This document shows, in pieces, positions 27,148 to 35,353 of a DNA stretch of 41,677 nucleotides. The translations under genes were made by a program, and so were the position numbers. Origin of the DNA: a bacterium (lineage in GTDB: Bacteria; Cyanobacteriota; Vampirovibrionia; Obscuribacterales; JAKAZS01); assembly GCA_021815785.1 (NCBI GenBank), contig JAKAZS010000015.1:1-41677 (forward strand), in the 5' to 3' direction. The notes under the pieces were generated by a model. The model ran no database searches. It saw nothing but the letters and a program-made list of their open reading frames with translations, and was not told where the DNA came from. Within the stretch, counting starts at the first letter, position 1. Every line of letters starts with the position of its first letter.

Positions 27148-27156
27148 ATTATAACA
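27148..27156 (-). promoter_or_regulatory. Extended -10 promoter candidate for the leftward cluster
   Basis: Read on the - strand the bases are TGTTATAAT, a perfect TATAAT preceded by TGn, as in extended -10 promoters. A transcription start about 7 bases downstream would leave a leader of about 55 bases before ATG 27087. There is no good -35 at 17 bases, which is tolerated in extended -10 promoters. Confidence 0.5.
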
Positions 27157-27190
27157 GTTTAATATAATAAAGTTGTTCGGGCAGAGGCAA

Positions 27191-27221
27191 AAAAAATTTA
27201 TAAGGTTTTTATAAATTTTTT
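27191..27221. repeat. 13-bp perfect AT-rich inverted repeat in the divergent promoter region
   Basis: AAAAAATTTATAA (27191-27203) and TTATAAATTTTTT (27209-27221) are exact inverted copies around GGTTT. It lies between the leftward cluster and the aldehyde dehydrogenase gene, about 65 bases before the latter's ATG. It could be an operator for a dimeric regulator, or a hairpin with a T tract acting as a terminator or attenuator for + strand transcripts. GAGG at about 27274-27277 provides the dehydrogenase ribosome site. Confidence 0.6.
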
Positions 27222-27286
27222 AAGTATTGTTAAATTTATCATTTACTATTGTAACGATAGCTTAATTTAATTTTTGAGGTTCAATC

Positions 27287-28789
27287 ATGACAGCAACCAA
27301 ACTTATGCCTAAATTTAATGTTCACCAAAACTGGCAAGCTTTTATTAATGGGCAGTTTAAAAAATCAGACCTAGCCAGGCAGTTAATTAACCCTAGCGAC
27401 GGCAGTAATTTGTGCCAAGTTTATGAATCAAGCCCCGCTCACGTTGAGGAAGCAATTATGGCGGCTCGAACATCATTTGATCAAGGTGAATGGCGTAATA
27501 CGGCAAGTGTTGATCGAGCCAAAATGCTCTTTACTATAGCTGATAAAATTGAGGAAAATAGTAGCGAATTAGCTTATCTTGAAACAATTAATTTAGGTAA
27601 GGCTTTGCGTGAGTCGCAGTATGATGTAACTGATGCTGCTAACTGTTTTCGTTATTATGCCGGTCTTATTACCAAGCCTACTGGACAAAGCGTAGAAGTG
27701 CCTGCATCATCATTTACCACGATTGTTCGTGAGCCAATTGGCGTATGTGGACAAATAATCCCTTGGAATTATCCTTTATTGATGGCAGCCTGGAAATTAG
27801 CTCCAGCTCTGGCTATGGGTAATTCATGCGTATTAAAGCCCAGTGAATATACTCCCCTTACGGCAATCAAACTTGGTCAAATTCTTCAAGAAATTGGCTT
27901 ACCGCCAGGTGTTGTTAATATTGTCCTTGGTGATGGAATTAAAGTGGGTAAATTAATTGCTCAAAGTAATCTCGTTGATAAAATTGCTTTTACCGGATCG
28001 CTTAAAACCGGTAAATCTATTGTCCAGGATGCATTAGGAAATTTAAAGAAAGTCACTTTAGAACTTGGTGGCAAATCACCAATGGTAGTATTTAATGATT
28101 TTGATATTGATATTGCCATAGACTACGCTTTATTTGCTATATACTGCCATGCTGGCCAGGTATGTTCAGCTGGATCGAGGATGATTGTTCATGAAGATAT
28201 TTACGAAACCTTTATTGAAAAGCTTAAAAATCGGGCACAAAAAATTAACGTAGGTCATCCTTTTGCGCCAACAACCGAAATGGGTGCTATGGTTAGCGAA
28301 ATACAAATGAATCGAGTGCTTGATTACATTAAAATTGGTGTTAAAGAAGGAGCTAAATTAATTACTGGGGGCAAGCGAATTGAAAAAGGCGAATTAAAAA
28401 ATGGCTATTATATTGAGCCTACAATATTTGCTGAAGTAAACAGTAATATGAGAATTGTTCGTGAGGAAATTTTTGGACCAGTGGTCGTTATTCAAAAATT
28501 TTCTGATGAAGCTCAGGCCATTGCTCTAGCTAATGATAGTGATTATGGTTTGGCTGGAGCAGTATTTACCAGTGATATCACCAGAGCCTACCGGGTAATT
28601 AAAGCACTTAAAGCTGGTATAACCTGGATTAATGGCTATCATAACACTTATGCCGAATGTCCTTGGGGAGGCTATAAACAAAGTGGCTGGGGACGTGAAT
28701 TAGGTACATTTGGTCTTGAAGCCTACAGTGAAGTTAAACAAATTAATTTAAACTTAGATCCCAATCCAATTGGCTGGTTTAATGAGTAA
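27287..28789 (+). CDS. NAD(P)+-dependent aldehyde dehydrogenase, betaine-aldehyde-dehydrogenase type
   Basis: This 500-residue cytoplasmic enzyme oxidises an aldehyde to the acid. The catalytic nucleophile is Cys293 in CHAGQVCSAGSR and the general base is Glu259 in TLELGGKSP. The cofactor region has PWNYPLLMAAWKLAPALAMG and FTGSLKTGKSI. The C-terminal block (INGYHNTYAECPWGGYKQSG, then GRELGTFGLEAYSEVKQI, ending NPIGWF) resembles betaine-aldehyde dehydrogenases of the GbsA/BetB type more than generic family members, suggesting osmoprotectant glycine betaine synthesis. No choline oxidase or dehydrogenase is in the window, so the substrate is not settled and other omega-amino aldehydes are possible. 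It is monocistronic with its own ribosome site (GAGG, about 9 bases upstream) and an inverted repeat in its promoter region. Confidence 0.92.
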   Translation: MTATKLMPKFNVHQNWQAFINGQFKKSDLARQLINPSDGSNLCQVYESSPAHVEEAIMAARTSFDQGEWRNTASVDRAKMLFTIADKIEENSSELAYLETINLGKALRESQYDVTDAANCFRYYAGLITKPTGQSVEVPASSFTTIVREPIGVCGQIIPWNYPLLMAAWKLAPALAMGNSCVLKPSEYTPLTAIKLGQILQEIGLPPGVVNIVLGDGIKVGKLIAQSNLVDKIAFTGSLKTGKSIVQDALGNLKKVTLELGGKSPMVVFNDFDIDIAIDYALFAIYCHAGQVCSAGSRMIVHEDIYETFIEKLKNRAQKINVGHPFAPTTEMGAMVSEIQMNRVLDYIKIGVKEGAKLITGGKRIEKGELKNGYYIEPTIFAEVNSNMRIVREEIFGPVVVIQKFSDEAQAIALANDSDYGLAGAVFTSDITRAYRVIKALKAGITWINGYHNTYAECPWGGYKQSGWGRELGTFGLEAYSEVKQINLNLDPNPIGWFNE

Positions 28790-28847
28790 ATTAAAAATCT
28801 TTAATGATTAAGTCATAAATTTAATGATTATTAATTTAATTTTTAGA

Positions 28848-28882
28848 GAATGGTTTAGTTCTATTAATTAACTAAACCATTC
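28848..28882. terminator. Perfect 13-bp hairpin between convergent genes
   Basis: GAATGGTTTAGTT (28848-28860) and AACTAAACCATTC (28870-28882) pair exactly over 13 bp with a 9-base loop. The right arm contains the last codons and the stop of the - strand membrane-protein gene, and the left arm lies 59 bases after the aldehyde dehydrogenase stop. It is probably a shared terminator, although T tracts after the stem are short. Confidence 0.65.
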
Positions 28883-29236
28883 AAAATTCATTTCTTCTAG
28901 GCATAAATACGCCGTAATTAACGACCACAAGCCAAGGTAACCAAGGCTGTTGATGTTATAGACACCGGCAGCCGGTATATTATGATGAATTAATAAACTA
29001 ATCAATCCTGGTATCATAAAAATAAAACAAGTAATGAATAATTTTTTAGCAACTTCCATAAATGGTTTGCCATATTTTTTGCTTTGATTTTGGCCATAAA
29101 TACCAATGACTAACATAAGAAAGGCTAAAATTAAACCATGGATACCAAAATCAAATATAATGCGACTTGCAACAACCACAATAGCATGTTCAATATTTTT
29201 TAAAGTGAGGTTAAAATTAAAATCAGATTTTGGCAT
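28868..29236 (-). CDS. Small integral membrane protein of unknown function
   Basis: About 122 residues from ATG 29236 (an in-frame TTG at 29302 would give 144 but falls close to the divergent neighbour's leader). It has two strong hydrophobic spans, VVVASRIIFDFGIHGLILAF extending to LVIGIYG and LFITCFIFMIPGLISLLIHH, and a weaker third near the C-terminus (YLGLWSLITAYLCLEEM). A basic loop (QSKKYGKPFMEVAKK) lies between the first two. No catalytic or binding motif is visible and I do not recognise the family. No clear ribosome site supports either start. Its 3' end lies in a 13-bp hairpin. Confidence 0.65.
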   Translation of the reverse strand: MPKSDFNFNLTLKNIEHAIVVVASRIIFDFGIHGLILAFLMLVIGIYGQNQSKKYGKPFMEVAKKLFITCFIFMIPGLISLLIHHNIPAAGVYNINSLGYLGLWSLITAYLCLEEMNFEWFS

Positions 29237-29330
29237 AAAATAATCAGTAAAATTTTGAATATATGTTATCTTAGTTAAGCAAAAATAAATTAAAAATTTC
29301 AAAATTGTAAAGGATAAATATTTAAAATTT

Positions 29331-29702
29331 ATGAAGTATTCTCAAATTATCTTAGTAATTGTTCTTTTGGGTATTGGCAGTTATGGGAATTGTGACCTAA
29401 GTCGTGAAGAAACTATGCTCTTGGGCTTAAAGCAAGGCCCTAAATCTGCCGGATTAAGACTTTCAAGAGTTTATGCCAATAGTGAAAGTATGATGGTGGA
29501 TTTAAACAAAGCTTTAACCCAAATTCATGTAGTTAGCAAAAACTTTGCCAAATTAAAAAACAAACCATACGAATCGTATTTTCCCAATTCTAATACCAAT
29601 CTTGACAATGCCATCAAAACCCTAAAAGAATTTCAAAAACAAATTATACTTAGCCATAAAGAATTAAAAGCAGAAGTCGAATCAACCATTCTGGAAAATT
29701 AA
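29331..29702 (+). CDS. Small exported helical protein of unknown function
   Basis: This 123-residue protein begins with a basic-hydrophobic signal peptide (MKYSQIILVIVLLGIGSYG), followed by NCDLS; the Cys at about 21 is not in a good lipobox. The mature part is predicted helical and rich in Lys, Asn, Leu and Ser, with no Trp and no enzymatic motif. AAAGGA lies about 15 bases before the ATG. It is divergent from the membrane protein at 28868-29236. No family recognised. The following 119 bases to the tRNA (29703-29821) contain no gene that I can see. Confidence 0.65.
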   Translation: MKYSQIILVIVLLGIGSYGNCDLSREETMLLGLKQGPKSAGLRLSRVYANSESMMVDLNKALTQIHVVSKNFAKLKNKPYESYFPNSNTNLDNAIKTLKEFQKQIILSHKELKAEVESTILEN

Positions 29703-29821
29703 AGCCAAAGATGATGAAACCAAAATTTAGTTATTAATTAAATAGTTTTTTATATTGACAACCAGTCTCTTAACCAAACACTTAATTGGCCTTAAATTTT
29801 GATATTGCTGCTAATAAAACT

Positions 29822-29893
29822 TGGCTCCGACAGGATTCGAACCTGTAACCAGGCGATTATGAGTCGCATGCTCCACCATTGAGCTACGGAGCC
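29822..29893 (-). tRNA. tRNA with CAT anticodon (elongator Met, or Ile2)
   Basis: The - strand folds as a full cloverleaf of 72 nt: acceptor GGCTCCG/CGGAGCC, D-arm GCTC/GAGC, anticodon loop CTCATAA (anticodon CAT), T-arm ACAGG/CCTGT with TTCGAAT, and discriminator A. The 3' CCA is not encoded. The paired G1-C72 excludes initiator tRNA. The acceptor and T-arm look like elongator tRNA-Met. The anticodon stem (GCGA/TCGC) matches that of tRNA-Ile(CAT), which TilS modifies to lysidine, so the identity is ambiguous. The top pair of the anticodon stem is a T-C mismatch. It lies 44 bases downstream of accC on the same strand. Confidence 0.93.
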
Positions 29894-29937
29894 GTAATAT
29901 TTTATAATAGCAAAAAAATTAAATAATTAAAACTCCT

Positions 29938-31302
29938 TTATTTCTTGGTTTTAGCTAATTCACTTAATTTAATATTGGTTTCAAGAAAATCGGTACTAAC
30001 ATCGCCTTGACGGAAAGTTTCATTACTTAAAATTTTCTGATGTAAGCTAATAGTTGTAGGAATCCCGGTAATCGCATATTCATCCAGTGCACGTTGCCCA
30101 CGAGCAATTGCTTCGTTGCGGTCCTGACCCCAGACAATTAATTTACTGATTAATGAATCATAATAAGGTGGGATACTATATCCTGGATAACAATGACTAT
30201 CAACTCTTACCCCAATTCCTCCCGGGGCTGCATAGGCTTCAATTTTACCAGGACGAGGCATAAAGTTTTTTTCAGGATCTTCGGCATTAATCCGAAATTC
30301 AATAGCATGACCGCGAAACTGAATATCTTCTTGTTTAAAACTCAGAGGAATGCCACAGGCAGCCTTTATTTGCTCTTTAATAAGATCAATACCGGTAATT
30401 AATTCAGTTACTGGATGTTCAACTTGGATGCGCGTGTTCATTTCCATAAAATAAAATTGATTTTGCGAAAATATGAATTCAACTGTTCCTACACCTTCAT
30501 AATTAATTTTTTTAGCTGCTTGAATAGCGGCATCGCCCATTTTTTTACGGAATTCAGGGGTTAATACTGGTGAAGGAGCTTCTTCTAAAAGTTTTTGATG
30601 CCGTCTTTGAATCGAACAATCTCTTTCACCTAAATGAACACAATTGCCATGGGCATCAGCAAGAATTTGAATTTCAATGTGACGAATTGGTTTTAAATAT
30701 TTTTCAATATAAACGCCACCATCACCAAAAGCTGCCTGAGCCTCGGTTTTTGCCTGGGTTAAAGCCTGAATCAATGACGCCTCATCTTTGGCGACTCGCA
30801 TACCACGACCACCACCACCAGCTGTAGCCTTAACAATAATTGGATAGCCAATTTTACGAGCCAATTCAAGAGCTTCTTGATCATTGGTTATTAAGCCAGC
30901 CGATCCTGGTACCACAGGTACTTTAGCCAGCATCATCGTTTGCCTGGCTTTGGATTTATCACCCATAGTTTTAATAGCTAGTGGACTTGGACCAATAAAT
31001 TTTATGCGATGATCAGCGCATACTTCAGCAAAAGCTGCATTCTCAGCTAAAAAACCATAGCCAGGATGAATAGCATCAGCACCAGTAACTACTGCAGCGG
31101 AAATTATGGCCGGGATATGCAAGTAACTTTTACGAGCTTCGGGCGGACCAATGCAATAAGCTTCATCAGCCAGTTTAACATGTAGACTTTCAGTGTCAGC
31201 CTGAGAATATACCGCTACGGTCTTTATATCTAATTCTCGGCAAGCTCTAATAACTCTTAAAGCTATTTCACCACGATTAGCAATTAATACTTTTTCAAAC
31301 AT
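29938..31302 (-). CDS. accC: Acetyl-CoA carboxylase biotin carboxylase subunit
   Basis: This 454-residue enzyme carries out ATP-dependent carboxylation of biotin on AccB, the first half-reaction of malonyl-CoA formation for fatty acid synthesis. It begins [20 protein letters not shown], typical of AccC. The ATP-grasp glycine-rich loop is [12 protein letters not shown] (162-168 core), followed by [20 protein letters not shown] and the catalytic segment [15 protein letters not shown]. The length is normal. It follows accB by 10 bases and is the third gene of efp-accB-accC. The carboxyltransferase subunits accA and accD are not in the window. Confidence 0.97.
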   Translation of the reverse strand: MFEKVLIANRGEIALRVIRACRELDIKTVAVYSQADTESLHVKLADEAYCIGPPEARKSYLHIPAIISAAVVTGADAIHPGYGFLAENAAFAEVCADHRIKFIGPSPLAIKTMGDKSKARQTMMLAKVPVVPGSAGLITNDQEALELARKIGYPIIVKATAGGGGRGMRVAKDEASLIQALTQAKTEAQAAFGDGGVYIEKYLKPIRHIEIQILADAHGNCVHLGERDCSIQRRHQKLLEEAPSPVLTPEFRKKMGDAAIQAAKKINYEGVGTVEFIFSQNQFYFMEMNTRIQVEHPVTELITGIDLIKEQIKAACGIPLSFKQEDIQFRGHAIEFRINAEDPEKNFMPRPGKIEAYAAPGGIGVRVDSHCYPGYSIPPYYDSLISKLIVWGQDRNEAIARGQRALDEYAITGIPTTISLHQKILSNETFRQGDVSTDFLETNIKLSELAKTKK

Positions 31303-31312
31303 ATATAAATAT

Positions 31313-31810
31313 TTAACCTTGAGGATCGACTAAAAATAAATTCTGACCAAATTCAACAGTAGTACCATTTTCAACACAAATTTTAACTATTTTACCGGTT
31401 ATTTCGCTAGGCATATCATTCATTAATTTCATGGCTTCAATTATACAAATAGTCTGTCCAGGGTTAACCTTATCACCAATTTCCACAAATGGTTTAGCAG
31501 TTGGTGAAGCAGCACGATAAAAGGTGCCAACCATAGGTGATGTTATGGCAATATGGTTATTATTCGTAGCATTATTACTGTCAACTTTAGCCTGTATATC
31601 AGTAACTGGTGGTAAAACAGCTGTAGTGGTTTTACTTACTTGGTTTAATTCACCAGAATTAACACGACTTTGGGTTATTTGAACGTCTTGAAAAAAGACA
31701 TTTTTTTTTAAGCTTAATTTGGTATCTTTAAATTCTAAATGTAACTCAGTTATATCTGAATTACTTACTTCATTTAAAAGTTCTTTTAATTGATTAAAAT
31801 CTAAAATCAC
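31313..31810 (-). CDS. accB: Biotin carboxyl carrier protein of acetyl-CoA carboxylase
   Basis: This 165-residue carrier has an N-terminal helical region ([20 protein letters not shown]), a Thr/Val/Asn linker and a C-terminal biotinyl domain from about 86. The biotin attachment site is [14 protein letters not shown] with Lys128. The thumb region resembles bacterial AccB ([20 protein letters not shown]). It initiates at GTG with GAGGA 7 bases upstream, a good Shine-Dalgarno. It lies 24 bases after efp and 10 bases before accC. Confidence 0.97.
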   Translation of the reverse strand: MILDFNQLKELLNEVSNSDITELHLEFKDTKLSLKKNVFFQDVQITQSRVNSGELNQVSKTTTAVLPPVTDIQAKVDSNNATNNNHIAITSPMVGTFYRAASPTAKPFVEIGDKVNPGQTICIIEAMKLMNDMPSEITGKIVKICVENGTTVEFGQNLFLVDPQG

Positions 31811-31834
31811 AAATTTATCCTCATTAATTATTTT

Positions 31835-32395
31835 TTATACTCTAGTTACATATTTCCGGGTACGGGTATCAACTTTTAATTTATCGCCGACTTTTATGTG
31901 AAAAGGAACCGTAATTACTGCACCCGTTTCTAGTGTAGCTGGTTTTCCCCCACCGCTACTAGTGTCACCCCGTTCATCTGGAGCAGTTTCACTAACGATA
32001 AGTTCGACAGTATTCGGTAATTCTACACCAATAATACGTTCTTGATATTTTAAAACGGTAATATTTTCTAATCCTTCTTTTAAGAATTCACTAACATCAC
32101 CAATTTGTTCTTTACTTAATTCAATTTGGTCAAAACTTTGACTATCCATCATAGCAAAATTATCACCAGATTTATAAAGATATTGCATTTCACTTTTTTC
32201 AATAATCGCCGAAGGTACTTTTTCACCAGCTCTAAAAGTGTTTTCAAGTACAGCGCCAGATTCAATATTTTTTAGTTTAGTTCTTACAAAGGCTGAACCT
32301 TTTCCCGGTTTAACATGCATCGATTCAACTATTTGCCATAAACCATTATTGTATTCAATGGTTATGCCAGGTCGAAAATCATTACTTGAAATCAT
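31835..32395 (-). CDS. efp: Translation elongation factor P
   Basis: This 186-residue factor relieves ribosome stalling at polyproline. It has the three OB/KOW-like domains and the conserved tip loop VKPGKGSAFVRTK with Lys32 at the position modified in many bacteria. The C-terminal signature (GAVITVPFHIKVGDKLKVDTRTRKYV) is intact. No EpmA or DHS-type modification gene is in the window. The clustering efp-accB-accC is common in cyanobacteria and Firmicutes. AAGGA lies 11 bases before the ATG and a promoter candidate lies at 32449-32477. Confidence 0.97.
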   Translation of the reverse strand: MISSNDFRPGITIEYNNGLWQIVESMHVKPGKGSAFVRTKLKNIESGAVLENTFRAGEKVPSAIIEKSEMQYLYKSGDNFAMMDSQSFDQIELSKEQIGDVSEFLKEGLENITVLKYQERIIGVELPNTVELIVSETAPDERGDTSSGGGKPATLETGAVITVPFHIKVGDKLKVDTRTRKYVTRV

Positions 32396-32448
32396 TATCT
32401 TTGTATTCCTTTTTCATTAAGGGTAAAATTAGTAGTCAAAACAGACAT

Positions 32449-32477
32449 TTTATATAAGAATTATCACGCTTGTTAAA
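32449..32477 (-). promoter_or_regulatory. efp: Promoter candidate for efp-accB-accC
   Basis: Read on the - strand: TTTAAC (32472-32477), a 17-base spacer, and TATAAA (32449-32454). The -10 matches five of six bases; the -35 is weak. The start point would lie about 45 bases before the efp ATG. No other gene occupies 32396-32563. Confidence 0.45.
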
Positions 32478-32563
32478 CTTTAACTTAAAAGTTTATTGTA
32501 ATTATTCTAAGCTAGTTTATATTAATAATTTAAGTATTATTTAAATTATTTATTTTAAATATA

Positions 32564-32592
32564 TTGACATCTTCCACTGTTTTTGACTTATT
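32564..32592 (+). promoter_or_regulatory. valS: Promoter candidate immediately before valS
   Basis: A perfect TTGACA (32564-32569) is followed after 17 bases by CTTATT (32587-32592, a weak -10). Transcription would begin about 32599, only a few bases before the ATG at 32604, giving an almost leaderless mRNA. No Shine-Dalgarno is present before that ATG or before the in-frame TTG at 32583. Confidence 0.35.
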
Positions 32593-32603
32593 TTTTTACA
32601 ATT

Positions 32604-35279
32604 ATGCAAGAATCTTTAAATATTGACATCACCAATAAATCCTACGAAGCAAATGTGATCGAAGAAAAAAATTTACAATTTTGGTTTGACCATGATTATT
32701 ACAAATTTACGATTGACCAAAATAAACCGAATTACTCTATCGTAATTCCACCGCCAAATATAACTGGTCAATTACACATGGGTCATGCATTAAATGGCAC
32801 AATCCAAGACATGTTAATTCGTTATAAACGCATGCAAGGTTTTAATGTGCTTTGGCAACCGGGAACCGATCATGCAGGAATTTCGACTCAAATGGTTGTC
32901 GAAAAAAAATTAAAAGCTCTGGGTAAAAGCCGTCATGATATTGGCCGTAAACTGTTTTTAGAAGAAGTTTTAGCCTGGAAAGAACAATATGGCAATCATA
33001 TAGTCAGTCAGTATAAAAGGCTAGGAGTTAGTTTTAGTTTTGAAAGGCTAGCTTTTACCATGGATCCAAACTATGTAAAAGCTATTTACCATGCTTTTGT
33101 TAAATTATACAAGGATAATTATATCTATCGCGGACACCGAGTCAGTAACTGGTGTCCTAGCTGTATGACTAGTTTATCAGATCTAGAAGTAGAGCATAAA
33201 GAGACCGCAGGCTTTCTCTATCATTTAAAATATGTTTTTGTTGACCAACCAGATAAATATCTAGTTATAGCTACCACAAGACCAGAAACCATATTTGCCG
33301 ATTTAGCCGTAGCCATTAATCCTCGTGATAGTCGATATCAATCATTCATTGGTAAACAAGTTATAATCCCTTTAACCAATAAATCAATTCCGGTTATAGC
33401 TGACGAATATGTCGATCCTAGTTTTGGTACCGGGATTTTAAAAATAACTCCAAGCCACGATGTTAATGATTTTGAAATCGGTAGTCGTCATAATTTGGGT
33501 GTAAATACCGTCATTAATCAACAAGCTTTATTAATTGAATGTGCTGACGTACCTTCAAAATACCATAATCTTGACCGGTTTAAAGCTCGTAATGTTATTG
33601 AAGAAGATTTAATCAGCCAAAATTTACTAGATCAAAAAATAAATTATAAAATACCGTTAGGTTATTGTGAGCGTTGTAGCACAGCAATTGAACCTTTGCT
33701 ATCTAAGCAATGGTATGTTGCCATGAAAGACTTAGCCCAAAAAGCCATGACTTGTGTTGAACAAAATGAAATCGTTTTTGTTCCGTCTCGTTACAAAGCT
33801 ACTTATTTAGATTGGTTAAATTCGATAAAAGACTGGTGCGTTAGTAGACAGCTTTGGTGGGGGCATCGCATTCCGATCTGGACGTGCAATGACTGTAATC
33901 ATATTGATGCCTATGAAGAAGCTATTTATAAATGCCCTAAATGCCAAAGTTCAAATATTGTGCAAGATGAGGATGTTTTAGATACCTGGTTTAGTTCTTC
34001 ATTATGGCCGATGGCAACATTAGGCTGGCTCGATAATACTCAGGTATTCCAACAATTTTATCCAACTAATATTTTATCTACAGCTCGGGAAATTATTAAT
34101 TTATGGGTCGCCCGGATGATTTTTATGAGTGAATATTTTCTTGATACTATTCCGTTTAAAGAAGTTTTAATTCATCCGGTTATTCAAACAGCTGATGGTA
34201 AAAGAATGTCAAAATCTAAAGGCAATGCAATTGATCCTTTAGATATGATTGACAAGTATGGCTGTGACGCCAATCGATTCTGGTTTAGCAGCATTGGTAT
34301 TAAAGGCGATCAAGATGTCCGCTTCCGCGAAGATAAATTAGAAGAATATAAACGCTTTAATAATAAAATCTGGAATGCCGCTAAATTTATTTTAGCTTCA
34401 ATTGGTAATAATACAATTACGCCAATTAACGAAAATTTCTTGTCGCTTGCTGATAAATTTATCCTGCATGAATATAATAATTTGATTGAAAATATTCATC
34501 AAGGCTTTACCAATTATAATTTTGACGATATTACTAAAGAGTTTTACAATTTTTTCTGGAATAGTTTTTGTGATTGGTATTTGGAGATAGCTAAAATCCA
34601 GCTTAAAGAAAATCATTACAGTTCACAAACTTTAAATGTATTATATTTTGTTTTAGAAAGTTCTTTAAGATTAATCCATCCGGTGATGCCATTCATTACT
34701 GAAGAATTATGGCAAAAAATGCCGAATTCAATATACAAAGAAAATCAGCCATCAATTATGTTTGCTCAGTACCCGCAGACTAATAATAAATTTAATTTTG
34801 AGCAAGCCCATGAAAGTATGAATTTAATTATTAGAATAATTAAAACAATAAGAAATATTCGCCAAACCTTTAATGTACCCAGTTCAGTAAAGGCCAATGT
34901 CTTTTTTATTTTTACTGATTCTAATTATTATCAAATAATTAGTGATAACTTAGTATTAATTGATAATCTTGCTAAAGTTAATGTTAATATTCAAGATAAA
35001 ACATTAATATTACCTGATTTGAGTGCTTGCGAAGATATTGCCGGATTAAAAATTGTTTTACCACTTAAAGAACTTATTGATACTACTAAAACAAAATTAA
35101 AAATTGAACAGCAGAAAAATTCATTAATGAAAGAATTGAGTAAAAATGAAGAAATACTCAATAAAGGTGATTTTAAACAAAAAGCACCAATTGAAAAAGT
35201 TAAAGTCATTGAAATAAAAATTCAAGAATTAACAACTCAAATTAATAATTTAAATAATCATTTGAAAATATTTAGTTAA
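32604..35279 (+). CDS. valS: Valyl-tRNA synthetase
   Basis: This class Ia synthetase of about 891 residues charges tRNA-Val with valine. The HIGH motif is HMGH (58-61) in PPPNITGQLHMGHAL. The KMSKS motif is RMSKS (534-538) in DGKRMSKSKGNAIDP. The editing (CP1) domain contains TTRPETIFADLAVAINP. Cys pairs (CPSC, CERC, CNDC, CPKC) form zinc-ribbon-like elements. The C-terminal region ends in the ValS-specific coiled-coil arm (about 815-890; KLKIEQQKNSLMKEL, then KAPIEKVKVIEIKIQEL). The ATG at 32604 gives the usual N-terminus; a TTG at 32583 would add seven residues. Transcribed alone, divergent from efp. Confidence 0.97.
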   Translation: MQESLNIDITNKSYEANVIEEKNLQFWFDHDYYKFTIDQNKPNYSIVIPPPNITGQLHMGHALNGTIQDMLIRYKRMQGFNVLWQPGTDHAGISTQMVVEKKLKALGKSRHDIGRKLFLEEVLAWKEQYGNHIVSQYKRLGVSFSFERLAFTMDPNYVKAIYHAFVKLYKDNYIYRGHRVSNWCPSCMTSLSDLEVEHKETAGFLYHLKYVFVDQPDKYLVIATTRPETIFADLAVAINPRDSRYQSFIGKQVIIPLTNKSIPVIADEYVDPSFGTGILKITPSHDVNDFEIGSRHNLGVNTVINQQALLIECADVPSKYHNLDRFKARNVIEEDLISQNLLDQKINYKIPLGYCERCSTAIEPLLSKQWYVAMKDLAQKAMTCVEQNEIVFVPSRYKATYLDWLNSIKDWCVSRQLWWGHRIPIWTCNDCNHIDAYEEAIYKCPKCQSSNIVQDEDVLDTWFSSSLWPMATLGWLDNTQVFQQFYPTNILSTAREIINLWVARMIFMSEYFLDTIPFKEVLIHPVIQTADGKRMSKSKGNAIDPLDMIDKYGCDANRFWFSSIGIKGDQDVRFREDKLEEYKRFNNKIWNAAKFILASIGNNTITPINENFLSLADKFILHEYNNLIENIHQGFTNYNFDDITKEFYNFFWNSFCDWYLEIAKIQLKENHYSSQTLNVLYFVLESSLRLIHPVMPFITEELWQKMPNSIYKENQPSIMFAQYPQTNNKFNFEQAHESMNLIIRIIKTIRNIRQTFNVPSSVKANVFFIFTDSNYYQIISDNLVLIDNLAKVNVNIQDKTLILPDLSACEDIAGLKIVLPLKELIDTTKTKLKIEQQKNSLMKELSKNEEILNKGDFKQKAPIEKVKVIEIKIQELTTQINNLNNHLKIFS

Positions 35280-35353
35280 TAAATATTGATTAGTAATCCA
35301 CAGACTATCGCTATAAGTCTTTATCCAGTCCTTAGTGACTCGTCTGATAAAAG

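Noticed and set aside
27287-28789. Naming the dehydrogenase gbsA or betB.
   Set aside because: No choline-oxidising partner is present and related aldehyde dehydrogenases share the motif.
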